From: JAOUJD01 sp963726405
Lineage (GTDB): Bacteria > Pseudomonadota > Gammaproteobacteria > Burkholderiales > Burkholderiaceae_F
Assembly: GCA_963726405.1 (NCBI GenBank)
Contig: CAVSCF010000005.1
Location: 1-64,000, forward strand
Reading direction: 5' to 3'
Length of the DNA stretch: 64,000 bases
Shown here: positions 52,500 to 60,556 of the stretch, one piece after another
How positions within the stretch are numbered: the stretch's first letter is position 1
Layout of the letters: each line of letters starts with the position of its first letter
Position numbers and translations under genes: made by a program
Notes under the pieces: model-generated
The model's database searches: none
Seen by the model: the letters and a program-made list of their open reading frames with translations, nothing else
Told to the model about the DNA's origin: nothing

Positions 52500-52520
52500 C
52501 CACGCACGTACGTGGTTTTT
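52500..52520 (+). terminator. terminator candidate upstream of the FabH-like gene
   Basis: CCACG-CACGTA-CGTGG is a five-pair hairpin followed by TTTTT. It lies 91 bases after the GGT-family stop. The stem is short, so confidence is limited. Confidence 0.4.
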
Positions 52521-52563
52521 GGGACAATGCGCCGACAAGAACTGCGGGACAGGGGACACACTC

Positions 52564-53691
52564 ATGACGTATGCCGCCATCACCGGCTGGGGCAAATGCA
52601 TGCCGCCGGCCGTGCTGACCAACGCCGACCTCGCCACCTTCCTCGAAACGGACGACGCCTGGATCACCAGCCGCACCGGCATGAAGGAGCGGCGCGTGTC
52701 GCACGTCTCGGCGATCGAGATGTCGGCGGTGGCGAGCAAGCGCGCCCTCGCGTGCGCGGGCCTGCGGGCGGAGGACGTCGATCTCATCATCTACGGCAGT
52801 TGCAGCAACGACGAGCAAGTGCCCAACAGCGCCTCGGGCGTGCAGGTGCTCATCGGCGCGACGAATGCGGCGTCGATGGACGTGAACACGGCGTGCACCA
52901 GCTTCCTGTACGGGCTGTCGACGGCCACGGCGATGATCCGCAGCGGGTCGATCCGCACCGCGCTCGTGATCGGCGTCGAACTCATCACGCCGTACATGGA
53001 CTGGGACAACCGCAACGTCGCCGTGCTGTTCGGCGACGGCTCGGCCGCCGTCGTCCTGCAGGCGAGCGATCGCCAGGAGGGCCTGATCGCCGACCAGCTC
53101 GGCTGCTACGCCGACTCGCGACAGATCCTGCGCGTCCGCGGCATGGGCTGCAGCTATGCCAACCGCGGGATCCAGCTGGGCGACACGATCTGGGATTTCG
53201 ATGGTCAGGAGATCTTCAAGCGCGCGGTCAAGGGCATGGCGCTGGCGTCCGAAAAGGTCCTGGCCAAGGCGGGCGTGACCGCGGAGCAGATCGACATCGT
53301 GGTACCGCACCAGGCGAACCTCCGCATCATCGAGTCGGTCGCCAGGCACTCGCACATTCCGATGGAAAAGGTGTTCCTGACGGTGCAGCGCTACGGGAAC
53401 ATGTCCGCCGCGACGGTCCCGGTGGCGCTGGTCGACGCGCTGGAGGAAGGCCGCATCCACCCGGGCAACCTGGTACTGATGCCGGGCTTCGGCGGCGGGC
53501 TGACGCTGTGCTCCCACCTGGTGAAGTGGGGCGACCGGGTGACTCCGCTCGGCACGAGCGACGCCGAGTTGCCGCCGTGCACGAAGACCGCGCTCGAACT
53601 GGTCAACGAGATCCGCGCGCGGAAGACGGCGCAGGGTTCCGAAGCGGGCCTGATGAGCATGAAGTTCCCCGAAGCCGCGGCGGCCGGATAG
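52564..53691 (+). CDS. FabH-like beta-ketoacyl synthase III family protein
   Basis: This is a 375-residue thiolase-fold synthase that condenses acyl thioesters. The catalytic triad is seen as Cys in VNTACTSFLYGLS, His in VVPHQANLRIIE and Asn in RYGNMSAATVPVAL. The N-terminal ITGWGKCMPPAVLTNADL and the KAS III-type DAWITSRTGMKERR are normal. A tail of about 45 residues after the last beta region is extra to standard FabH. No acyl carrier or fab cluster is near, so a role outside housekeeping fatty acid synthesis is possible. Confidence 0.88.
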   Translation: MTYAAITGWGKCMPPAVLTNADLATFLETDDAWITSRTGMKERRVSHVSAIEMSAVASKRALACAGLRAEDVDLIIYGSCSNDEQVPNSASGVQVLIGATNAASMDVNTACTSFLYGLSTATAMIRSGSIRTALVIGVELITPYMDWDNRNVAVLFGDGSAAVVLQASDRQEGLIADQLGCYADSRQILRVRGMGCSYANRGIQLGDTIWDFDGQEIFKRAVKGMALASEKVLAKAGVTAEQIDIVVPHQANLRIIESVARHSHIPMEKVFLTVQRYGNMSAATVPVALVDALEEGRIHPGNLVLMPGFGGGLTLCSHLVKWGDRVTPLGTSDAELPPCTKTALELVNEIRARKTAQGSEAGLMSMKFPEAAAAG

Positions 53692-53779
53692 GACCCGCCG
53701 CCGGCTGGATTACCGGCAGGGAGGCGGCAGCCTCGGTCCCGCCAGTAGAATCGTGCGGTCCACTCGACCGGCACGTGCC

Positions 53780-54685
53780 ATGACCAAAACCTACGATGCA
53801 GTCACCCCGCACTCCGTGGCCTTTCTCGGCCTCGGCGTGATGGGGTATCCGATGGCGGGCCACCTCGCGCGCGCCGGCCACCACGTCACCGTCTATAACC
53901 GGACCGCGAAGAAGGCCGACCAGTGGGTCGAGGAGTACGGCGGCAAGGCCGCCCGGACTCCACGCGAGGCCGCCGCGGGCGCACAGATCGTGTTTTCCTG
54001 CGTGGGGAACGACGACGACCTGCGCAGCGTCTTTCTCGGCGCGGACGGCGCATTCGCCGGCATGGGCAAGGGCGCGGTCGCGTTCGACGACACGACGGCC
54101 TCCGCCAAAGTCGCGCGTGAACTCGACGCCGCGGCGCGGAAGCTCGGGCTTCACTTCATCGACGCTCCGGTATCCGGTGGCCAGGCCGGCGCGGTGAACG
54201 GCCAGCTCACCGTCATGTGCGGGGGCGAAGCAGCCGTGTTCGAGCGCGCGCAGCCCGTGGCGATGGCATTCGCGAAGGCCGTCACGCTGATCGGCGGTCC
54301 AGGTGCCGGCCAGCTGGCGAAGATGGTCAACCAGATCTGCATCGCCGGCCTCGTCCAGGGGCTGTCCGAGGGCATTCACTTCGGCCAGTCGGCCGGACTC
54401 GACATGAAGCTGGTGCTGCAAGTCATCGGCAAGGGCGCCGCGCAGAGCTGGCAGATGGACAACCGCGGCACCACGATGGTCGACGACAAGTTCGACTTCG
54501 GTTTTGCCGTGGACTGGATGCGCAAGGACCTCGGCCTGTGCCTCGACGAGGCACGCAACAACGGCGCGCCGCTGCCGGTCGCGGCGCTGGTCGACCAGTT
54601 CTACGCGGAAGTGCAGGGACTGGGGGGCAATCGCTGGGACACGTCGTCCCTGATCCGCCGCCTTCGGAACGCGAAGAAGAAGTAA
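53780..54685 (+). CDS. beta-hydroxyacid dehydrogenase (3-hydroxyisobutyrate type)
   Basis: This is a 301-residue NAD(P)-dependent dehydrogenase. The Rossmann start FLGLGVMGYPMAGHLARAG, the substrate motif DAPVSGGQAGAVNGQLT and the catalytic lysine in GAGQLAKMVNQI are complete. Members act on 3-hydroxyisobutyrate, tartronate semialdehyde, glyoxylate and similar compounds; which one cannot be told. ATG 53780 is used. The sigma factor gene begins 9 bases later. Confidence 0.92.
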   Translation: MTKTYDAVTPHSVAFLGLGVMGYPMAGHLARAGHHVTVYNRTAKKADQWVEEYGGKAARTPREAAAGAQIVFSCVGNDDDLRSVFLGADGAFAGMGKGAVAFDDTTASAKVARELDAAARKLGLHFIDAPVSGGQAGAVNGQLTVMCGGEAAVFERAQPVAMAFAKAVTLIGGPGAGQLAKMVNQICIAGLVQGLSEGIHFGQSAGLDMKLVLQVIGKGAAQSWQMDNRGTTMVDDKFDFGFAVDWMRKDLGLCLDEARNNGAPLPVAALVDQFYAEVQGLGGNRWDTSSLIRRLRNAKKK

Positions 54686-54694
54686 GGCCGCCCC

Positions 54695-55450
54695 GTGGAG
54701 GCGGACGAGTTCGCGCGACAACTCGCCGCGCTGCGACCGAGTCTTCTGGCCATCGCCCGACTGCAACTGCGCAACGCGACCTGGGCCGAGGACGCGGTGT
54801 CAGAGACGCTCGTCGCCGCCCTCGAAAGCGCGCGCACCTTCGCGGCACAGTCCCAGTTGAAGACCTGGGTCGTCGGCATCCTGAAGCACAAGATCATCGA
54901 CCAGTTCCGGCGCGCGCGCCGGGAGGTCTCCGCCGACGCGCGTGTCGAATCCTCCGAGGTCGAGACCTTCGACGAACTGTTCACGCCGGACGGCCACCGC
55001 GCGTCCATGCCGGCGGACTGGGGCGATCCCGAGCGCAATTTCGAACAGACGCAGTTCTTCGACGTCCTGCAGACCTGTGTCGATCGGCTGCCCGCGACGC
55101 TGGCGCGCATCTTCATGATGCGCGAGTGGCTCGACTACGAGACGAGCGAGATCTGTAAGGAACTGGGCATCACCTCGACCAACTGCTTCGTGATGCTCTA
55201 CCGCGCGCGCATGCGCCTGCGCGAATGTCTCGAGATGAACTGGTTCGATACAGCAGGAGCCGGCATGACGTCGCCCGTCCGCATCACCTGCAAGGACGCG
55301 CACCGCCTGCTGTCCGAGCGTCTCGACCGTCCGCTGGGACGCGCGGAACGGTGGCGCCTGTGGCTGCATCTGAAGCTTTGCGAAATGTGCTCGCGTGTCG
55401 AGCGACAGATGGCCTTCATGCGCTCCGCTGTCCGCCGGCTCGGCCAATGA
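54695..55450 (+). CDS. ECF sigma factor fused to zinc-finger anti-sigma-like domain
   Basis: Residues 1-185 are an ECF-type sigma-70 factor: region 2 includes ATWAEDAVSETLVAALE and KTWVVGILKHKIIDQFRR; region 4 includes DYETSEICKELGITSTNC and YRARMRLRECLEMNWF. The remaining 60 residues (from Met191) have VRITCKDAHRLLSERLDRPL and LHLKLCEMCSRVERQM, a zf-HC2-like domain with a CxxDA and HxxxCxxC pattern. In related bacteria these two are separate overlapping genes. Here no stop separates them, and an AGGAG plus ATG at 55265 could still yield the small protein alone. The GTG at 54695 starts the sigma factor. It is upstream of arsS and may regulate it. Confidence 0.85.
   Translation: MEADEFARQLAALRPSLLAIARLQLRNATWAEDAVSETLVAALESARTFAAQSQLKTWVVGILKHKIIDQFRRARREVSADARVESSEVETFDELFTPDGHRASMPADWGDPERNFEQTQFFDVLQTCVDRLPATLARIFMMREWLDYETSEICKELGITSTNCFVMLYRARMRLRECLEMNWFDTAGAGMTSPVRITCKDAHRLLSERLDRPLGRAERWRLWLHLKLCEMCSRVERQMAFMRSAVRRLGQ
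55255..55267 (+). promoter_or_regulatory. internal ribosome binding site and start for the zinc-finger domain
   Basis: AGGAG at 55255-55259 lies 5 bases before ATG 55265, in frame inside the fusion gene. It suggests the zinc-finger domain can be made alone, about 61 residues long. Confidence 0.5.
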
Positions 55451-55486
55451 CCCTGATTACCGCGCGGGAGCACGACGTGCGGCTTG

Positions 55487-55506
55487 TGTAAGGTTTGCCT
55501 TCGAAC
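55487..55506 (+). promoter_or_regulatory. possible ECF-type promoter before arsS
   Basis: TGTAAGG, a short spacer and CGAACT occur 45-65 bases before the ArsS start, directly after the sigma factor gene. They do not match a sigma-70 promoter. Assignment to the local ECF factor is speculative. Confidence 0.25.
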
Positions 55507-55550
55507 TCCGAAGAAACCACTTCGCCCGCGCCTACACGTTCCCGGACCCC

Positions 55551-56522
55551 GTGCACGCCACCCTGCCTCTCCTCAAGGTCACCGACTTCCCGTCGCTGCG
55601 GCGGCGGTCCATCGATACGTTGCAGGTCAACCTCGGCTACCGGTGCAACCAGTCCTGCCTGCACTGCCACGTCAACGCCGGCCCCACGCGGACCGAGCAG
55701 ATGGATGGCGACACGGTCGACCTGGTCATCGAGGTGATGCGCGCGCGCGGGATCGCCACGCTGGACGTGACAGGAGGCGCCCCCGAATTGAACGTGCACT
55801 TCCGCCGCCTGACGGAATCCGCGCGCGCACTCGGCGCCCGCGTCATCGATCGATGCAACCTGACAATCCTCGAGGAACCCGGCCACGAGGATCTGGCCGC
55901 GTTTCTCGCGGCGCACCGGGTCGAGGTCGTGGCGTCGCTGCCCTGTTACTCCCAGCCCAACGTCGACCGCCAACGCGGCGAAGGCGTCTTCGACAAGAGC
56001 ATCGCCGCACTGCTCCGGCTGAACGCCCTCGGCTATGCGGCCGAAGGCTCGGGGCTGACCCTCGACCTTGTATACAACCCGCAGGGACCCTCGCTCCCGC
56101 CGCCGCAGCACGCCCTGGAGCAGGACTACAAGCGTCTCCTCGGGGAGAACTTCGGCGTGCGCTTCAACCAGCTGCTGACGATCACCAACCAGCCGATCGC
56201 GCGATTCGGCAGCACGTTGATCAGCAAGGGCCAGTTCCGCGACTACATGGCGCTTCTGCGCAGCGCTCACCGGCCCGAGAATCTTCCCGGCGTGATGTGC
56301 CGCTCGCTGGTGTCGGTCGACTGGCAGGGCGGCCTGCACGATTGCGACTTCAACCAGATGCTGGGCATGCCCTTGCGGGCGGACGGGCGCCGGGGCGCGT
56401 CGCTGCACCTGCGCGACCTTCTGACACGGGACCTGGCCGACAACCCCATCGCGGTCGCGGACCACTGCTACGCATGCACGGCGGGTCAGGGCTCCTCCTG
56501 CGGCGGGGCCCTCGCCGCATGA
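55551..56522 (+). CDS. arsS: radical SAM protein, arsenosugar-type ArsS
   Basis: This 323-residue radical SAM enzyme has the CxxxCxxC cluster motif in GYRCNQSCLHCHVNAGP (C32, C36, C39). C-terminal cysteines in VMCRSLVSVDWQGG, LHDCDFNQMLG and DHCYACTAGQGSSCGG fit the extra domain of the ArsS family. ArsS is described as forming the arsenic-carbon bond to a SAM-derived deoxyadenosyl group, the first step to arsenosugars after methylation. The GTG at 55551 fits the family N-terminus. No arsM or other ars gene lies in the window. It overlaps the metallophosphoesterase by four bases. Confidence 0.88.
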   Translation: MHATLPLLKVTDFPSLRRRSIDTLQVNLGYRCNQSCLHCHVNAGPTRTEQMDGDTVDLVIEVMRARGIATLDVTGGAPELNVHFRRLTESARALGARVIDRCNLTILEEPGHEDLAAFLAAHRVEVVASLPCYSQPNVDRQRGEGVFDKSIAALLRLNALGYAAEGSGLTLDLVYNPQGPSLPPPQHALEQDYKRLLGENFGVRFNQLLTITNQPIARFGSTLISKGQFRDYMALLRSAHRPENLPGVMCRSLVSVDWQGGLHDCDFNQMLGMPLRADGRRGASLHLRDLLTRDLADNPIAVADHCYACTAGQGSSCGGALAA

Positions 56523-57511
56523 AGCCGCGGTCGGCCGTACCCGGCCGCGCGTGCCCTCCTGCCTACGGCTACTCGCCGACGGTGTTCGCGCGCGCGCCGG
56601 ACTTCTGCGCGGAAGTGCTCTATGTCGCCGGAGGTCTCTACGGCAACGCACAGGCGCTGCACGAGATCGAACGCCTGGCCGCGCAGGAGACGGAAACGAC
56701 CCGCATCGTCTTCAACGGAGACTTCCACTGGTTCGACGCCGATCCGGCAGACTTCCTGAGGATCGATCAGGGCGTGATGCGCCACACCGCGATGCGCGGC
56801 AACGTCGAGACCGAGATCGCGAGCGAGACAGCGGCGAACGGCTGCGGCTGCGCGTATCCGGAGTCGGTGCCGGACGACGACGTGGAGCGCTCCAACCGCA
56901 TCCTCGCCCGCCTGAAGGCCGCCGCGCGCGAAGCGCAGCGCGCGTCGCCCGGGCTGATGCACCGACTGGCGGCACTCCCGATGCACCTTGTGGCCGACGT
57001 GGCGGGCGCACGCATCGGCATCGTCCACGGCGATGCCTGGTCGCTGGCCGGATGGCACTTTGCACACGACGCGCTTCATGGCGACCCGTCATCGGCGCGC
57101 CTGGCCGATGTCTTCGAGCGGGCGGCAGTCGACGGCTTCGCTTCGACGCACACCTGCCTGCCGGCGCTCAAGGCGATCGGCGATCGCTTCGTCGTGAACA
57201 ACGGCGCCGCCGGCCTGCCGAATTTCCGGGACACGCGACACGGTCTGCTGACCCGCATTGCCGCGCTGCCGGTGCCCGCGGCGCTGCACGGCGCGCGCCT
57301 GTACGGCGCCGACTTCGGCGGCCTGCACGTCGATGCGTTGGCGGTGCGTTTCGACGTATCCGCGTTCGACGCGCGCTTCACGCAGGTGTGGCCGGCCGGG
57401 TCGGACGCGGCCCTGTCCTACGGCCGCCGCATCGTTGACGGGCCGGACTTTTCCATCGACGATGCCCTCGGCCGCACGAAGTTGGCGAGCTGCGCGGCGC
57501 TGGCCGCCTAG
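56519..57511 (+). CDS. metallophosphoesterase-like protein
   Basis: This is a 330-residue protein related to calcineurin-like phosphoesterases. VYVAGGLYGNAQALHEIERL stands where a DxHGN motif normally starts; VFNGDFHWFDADP (GDxxH-like), MRGNVETEIA (GNH/E type) and GIVHGDAWSLAGWHF supply the metal-site histidines and aspartates. The first motif lacks the usual Asp-His, so activity may differ. It is coupled to arsS by ATGA. A role in trimming a phosphorylated nucleoside or sugar is inference. Confidence 0.75.
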   Translation: MKPRSAVPGRACPPAYGYSPTVFARAPDFCAEVLYVAGGLYGNAQALHEIERLAAQETETTRIVFNGDFHWFDADPADFLRIDQGVMRHTAMRGNVETEIASETAANGCGCAYPESVPDDDVERSNRILARLKAAAREAQRASPGLMHRLAALPMHLVADVAGARIGIVHGDAWSLAGWHFAHDALHGDPSSARLADVFERAAVDGFASTHTCLPALKAIGDRFVVNNGAAGLPNFRDTRHGLLTRIAALPVPAALHGARLYGADFGGLHVDALAVRFDVSAFDARFTQVWPAGSDAALSYGRRIVDGPDFSIDDALGRTKLASCAALAA

Positions 57512-57573
57512 AAGCCTCCGTCGCCGCGACGGTCGCCGGGCGACGCATGCCGCATCCCACGCGAGGCCTGTGA

Positions 57574-59814
57574 ATGCACAAGAAACGCCTGCTCGTCCTG
57601 CTCGTCGTGCTCGCCGCGATCGCGGCGTTCTTCGTCTTCGACCTGCGGCAGTACGTCACCCAGGGCTTCTTCGAATCGCAGCGCGCGCGCATCGACGCCT
57701 TCTACACCGCGCATCCGTTGCAGACCGTCGCGCTGTTCTTTGCCGTCTATGTGGCGGTGACCGCGCTGTCGCTGCCCGGCGCGGTTCCCATGACGCTGAT
57801 CGGCGGAGCGCTGTTCGGCTTCTGGCTCGGCACGCTGCTGGTGTCGTTCGCCTCGTCGATCGGCGCCACGCTCGCCTTTCTCGCGTCGCGGCTCGTGCTG
57901 CGGGACTGGGTGCAGGCGAGGTTCGGGGCACGGATGGCGGCGATCAACGCCGGCATCGAAAAGGAAGGCGCGTTCTACCTGTTCGCGCTGCGCCTCGTGC
58001 CCCTCTTTCCCTTCTTCGTCATCAACCTGCTGATGGGCCTGACGAAGATCGGGACGTTCCGCTTCTACTGGGTGAGCCAGCTCGGCATGCTGCTCGGCAC
58101 GATGGTCTATGTGTATGCGGGCACGCAACTCGGGCAGTTCCGCGTCTCCCCCGGCCTGCTCGTCGCCTTCGCGTTGATCGGCCTGCTGCCGCTGGCCGGC
58201 AAGCGGATCCGCGATGTCGTCAAGGCGCGGCAGGTCTACGCGAAGTGGAAGCGGCCCGCTTCGTACGACTACAACATGGTCGTCATCGGCGCCGGCTCCG
58301 CGGGGCTCGTCGCCGCATACATCGCGGCGGCGACCAAGGCGCGCGTGGCGCTCGTCGAACGCGACCGCATGGGGGGCGACTGCCTCAACACGGGGTGCGT
58401 GCCGAGCAAGGCGCTGATCCGCTCGGCCAGGTTGCTGTCGCACATCGCACGCGCGAAGGAGTTCGGAATCGGCGAGGCGAACGCGCGGTTCGACTTCGCC
58501 GAGGTGATGGAACGGGTCCAGCGCGTCGTGCGCACCGTGGAGCCTCACGACTCGGTGGAACGCTACCGCGCACTCGGCGTCGATTGCGTCGAAGGACAGG
58601 CCCGGATCACCACGCCATGGACCGTGGAGGTGCAGGACGCGCAGGGACCCCGCACGCTGACGACGAAGAGCATCGTGATCGCGGCCGGCGCCCGACCCTT
58701 CGTGCCGGGCATCCCCGGCCTCGAGCGTGCGGGCTACCTGACTTCGGACACCCTGTGGAAGCTTCGCGCGCTGCCGCCCCGATTGCTGGTGCTCGGCGGC
58801 GGACCGATCGGCTGCGAACTCGCGCAGGCCTTCGCCCGCCTCGGCAGCCGTGTGACCCAGGTCGAGATGGCCCCACGGCTGATGGTGCGCGAGGACCCGG
58901 ACGCATCGCAGTGCGTGCTGAAGCGCTTCCTGGCCGAGGGCATCGACGTGCGGCTCGCCCACAAGGCGCTGCGGGTCGAAGGCGAGTCGGGCGCCACACG
59001 ACTGATCTGCGAGCACGAGGGGCGCGAGGTGCCGATCGAGTTCGACCGCATCCTGGTCGCGGTCGGGCGCGTGGCGAACACCGCGGGGTATGGCCTGGAG
59101 GAACTCGGGATCGCCACGACGCCCCAGCGCACGGTGGAAACGGACGACACGCTGCAGACGATCTATCCGAACATCTTCGCCTGCGGTGACGTCGCCGGAC
59201 CCTTCCAGTTCACGCACACGGCCTCCCATCAAGCCTGGTATGCGGCAGTCAACGCACTCTTCGGCGCCTTTCGCACCTTCAAGGCCGATTACCGGGTGAT
59301 TCCGCGCGCCACGTTCACCGACCCCGAAGTCGCGCACGTGGGGCTGAACGAAACGGAGGCGAACGAACGCAAGGTTCCCCACACCGTCACCGTCTACGGC
59401 ATCGACGACCTCGACCGCGCGATCGCGGACAGCGAGGCCCACGGTTTCGTGAAAGTGCTGACCGCGCCGGGGACGGATCGCATCCTCGGCGTGACGATCG
59501 TCGGCGAGCACGCGGGCGACCTGATCGCGGAATACGTGCTGGCCATGAAGCACGGCCTGGGGCTCGACAAGATCCTCGGCACCATCCACATCTACCCGAC
59601 GCTCGCCGAAGCGAACAAGTACGCGGCGGGCGTATGGAAGCGATCCACGGTCACGCAGGGCCAATGGACCGCACTGGCGGCCCTGCAGGCGTGGCGCCGG
59701 GGCGCGGGCAGCCTTGGCAGCGTTCTGCGCGCATGTGGTCGCGATGCCGGGCGACCGGCGGCCCGCCTATCGGGACACGGAGCCGGCGCACTGATTCCCG
59801 TGGCCGACCGCTAA
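57574..59814 (+). CDS. VTT-domain membrane protein fused to flavin disulfide reductase
   Basis: This 746-residue fusion has an N-terminal membrane part (about 1-215) of the TVP38/TMEM64 (VTT) type with ALSLPGAVPMTLIGGALFG and RLVPLFPFFVINLLMG. A pyridine nucleotide-disulfide oxidoreductase follows (about 230-710): FAD motif VVIGAGSAGLVAAY, redox disulfide GGDCLNTGCVPSKAL (C270, C275), NAD motif LVLGGGPIGCELAQAFARLG and the C-terminal HIYPTLAEANKYA. It resembles mercuric reductase and lipoamide dehydrogenase but lacks a C-terminal Cys pair. About 35 extra residues end the protein. It may be a membrane-bound thiol or metalloid reductase; the substrate is unknown. Confidence 0.87.
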   Translation: MHKKRLLVLLVVLAAIAAFFVFDLRQYVTQGFFESQRARIDAFYTAHPLQTVALFFAVYVAVTALSLPGAVPMTLIGGALFGFWLGTLLVSFASSIGATLAFLASRLVLRDWVQARFGARMAAINAGIEKEGAFYLFALRLVPLFPFFVINLLMGLTKIGTFRFYWVSQLGMLLGTMVYVYAGTQLGQFRVSPGLLVAFALIGLLPLAGKRIRDVVKARQVYAKWKRPASYDYNMVVIGAGSAGLVAAYIAAATKARVALVERDRMGGDCLNTGCVPSKALIRSARLLSHIARAKEFGIGEANARFDFAEVMERVQRVVRTVEPHDSVERYRALGVDCVEGQARITTPWTVEVQDAQGPRTLTTKSIVIAAGARPFVPGIPGLERAGYLTSDTLWKLRALPPRLLVLGGGPIGCELAQAFARLGSRVTQVEMAPRLMVREDPDASQCVLKRFLAEGIDVRLAHKALRVEGESGATRLICEHEGREVPIEFDRILVAVGRVANTAGYGLEELGIATTPQRTVETDDTLQTIYPNIFACGDVAGPFQFTHTASHQAWYAAVNALFGAFRTFKADYRVIPRATFTDPEVAHVGLNETEANERKVPHTVTVYGIDDLDRAIADSEAHGFVKVLTAPGTDRILGVTIVGEHAGDLIAEYVLAMKHGLGLDKILGTIHIYPTLAEANKYAAGVWKRSTVTQGQWTALAALQAWRRGAGSLGSVLRACGRDAGRPAARLSGHGAGALIPVADR

Positions 59815-59824
59815 GCTCCGCTCG

Positions 59825-60553
59825 ATGCAGCACCCTCCCGCCTCCGCCGTACCGGCCGCGCCATCCTTGTCCGTTCCCCATCGTCCCCGTTCGGCACTCG
59901 CCCTCGGGGTGGTGGGCGCGCTTGGCGAAGAATTGCTCGCGGGACTGGTCGGCGGAGGTCGTTACGCCACGGTTCACGTCGGCGTCGATCAGCCGATCGG
60001 CTCGGCCACGGCACGCTTCCGGCCGTGGGTCGTGGGTGATGGCGTCGTGCTCGCCGACGATGCCTACATCTGCATCACCGGCGATGAAACCTTCGTGCCG
60101 AAGGCCACGCCCATGCATCGCGTCGCGGCCGGAGATGCAGTCACCGCCGCCCGCACGGCACGCGACTGCGGCGCAAGCCGCCTGGTGCTCGTGTCGCCGC
60201 TGCCAGCGCTGCTGCAGTTGAACGCCGCCTCGCACACGCTGTCGAGCGCCAGCGAAGTGGAAATCTCGCAGATGGGTTTCCAGACGCTGCTCGTGATCCG
60301 GCCGACGGCGGATGCCGCGGCCGCAGCCGGCGGCTGGTTCCCCGGCATCGTCCGCACCTTCACGCGGATGGTGCTCGAGATCATGCTGCCGCAGCGGGTC
60401 CAGGCGCTGAGGGCGCGCACGGCGGCCGCTGCCATCCTGGCAGCCGTGGATCGCGCGGAGCCTGGAATCCACGTCCTCGGTGCACGCGAACTCGCGTTGA
60501 TCGTCGAGGAGACGATGCCGGGCGCGCTGCCGAAGCAGGTCCGTCTGCGCTGA
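59825..60553 (+). CDS. unrecognised Rossmann-like protein
   Basis: I do not recognise the family of this 242-residue protein. The region LALGVVGALGEELLAGLVGG resembles a Rossmann GxxGxxG start, and ASRLVLVSPLPALLQL followed by EISQMGFQTLLVIRP looks like the core of NAD(P)-dependent epimerase-like proteins. A Tyr-x-x-x-Lys catalytic pair is not visible. It lies 10 bases after the VTT-reductase gene and 3 bases before the glycosyltransferase, so it belongs to the cluster. Confidence 0.7.
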   Translation: MQHPPASAVPAAPSLSVPHRPRSALALGVVGALGEELLAGLVGGGRYATVHVGVDQPIGSATARFRPWVVGDGVVLADDAYICITGDETFVPKATPMHRVAAGDAVTAARTARDCGASRLVLVSPLPALLQLNAASHTLSSASEVEISQMGFQTLLVIRPTADAAAAAGGWFPGIVRTFTRMVLEIMLPQRVQALRARTAAAAILAAVDRAEPGIHVLGARELALIVEETMPGALPKQVRLR

Positions 60554-60556
60554 GCC

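Noticed and set aside
57508..59664. A 718-codon antisense frame
   Set aside because: It is a shadow of the VTT-reductase fusion, with the same composition as other antisense frames in this window.
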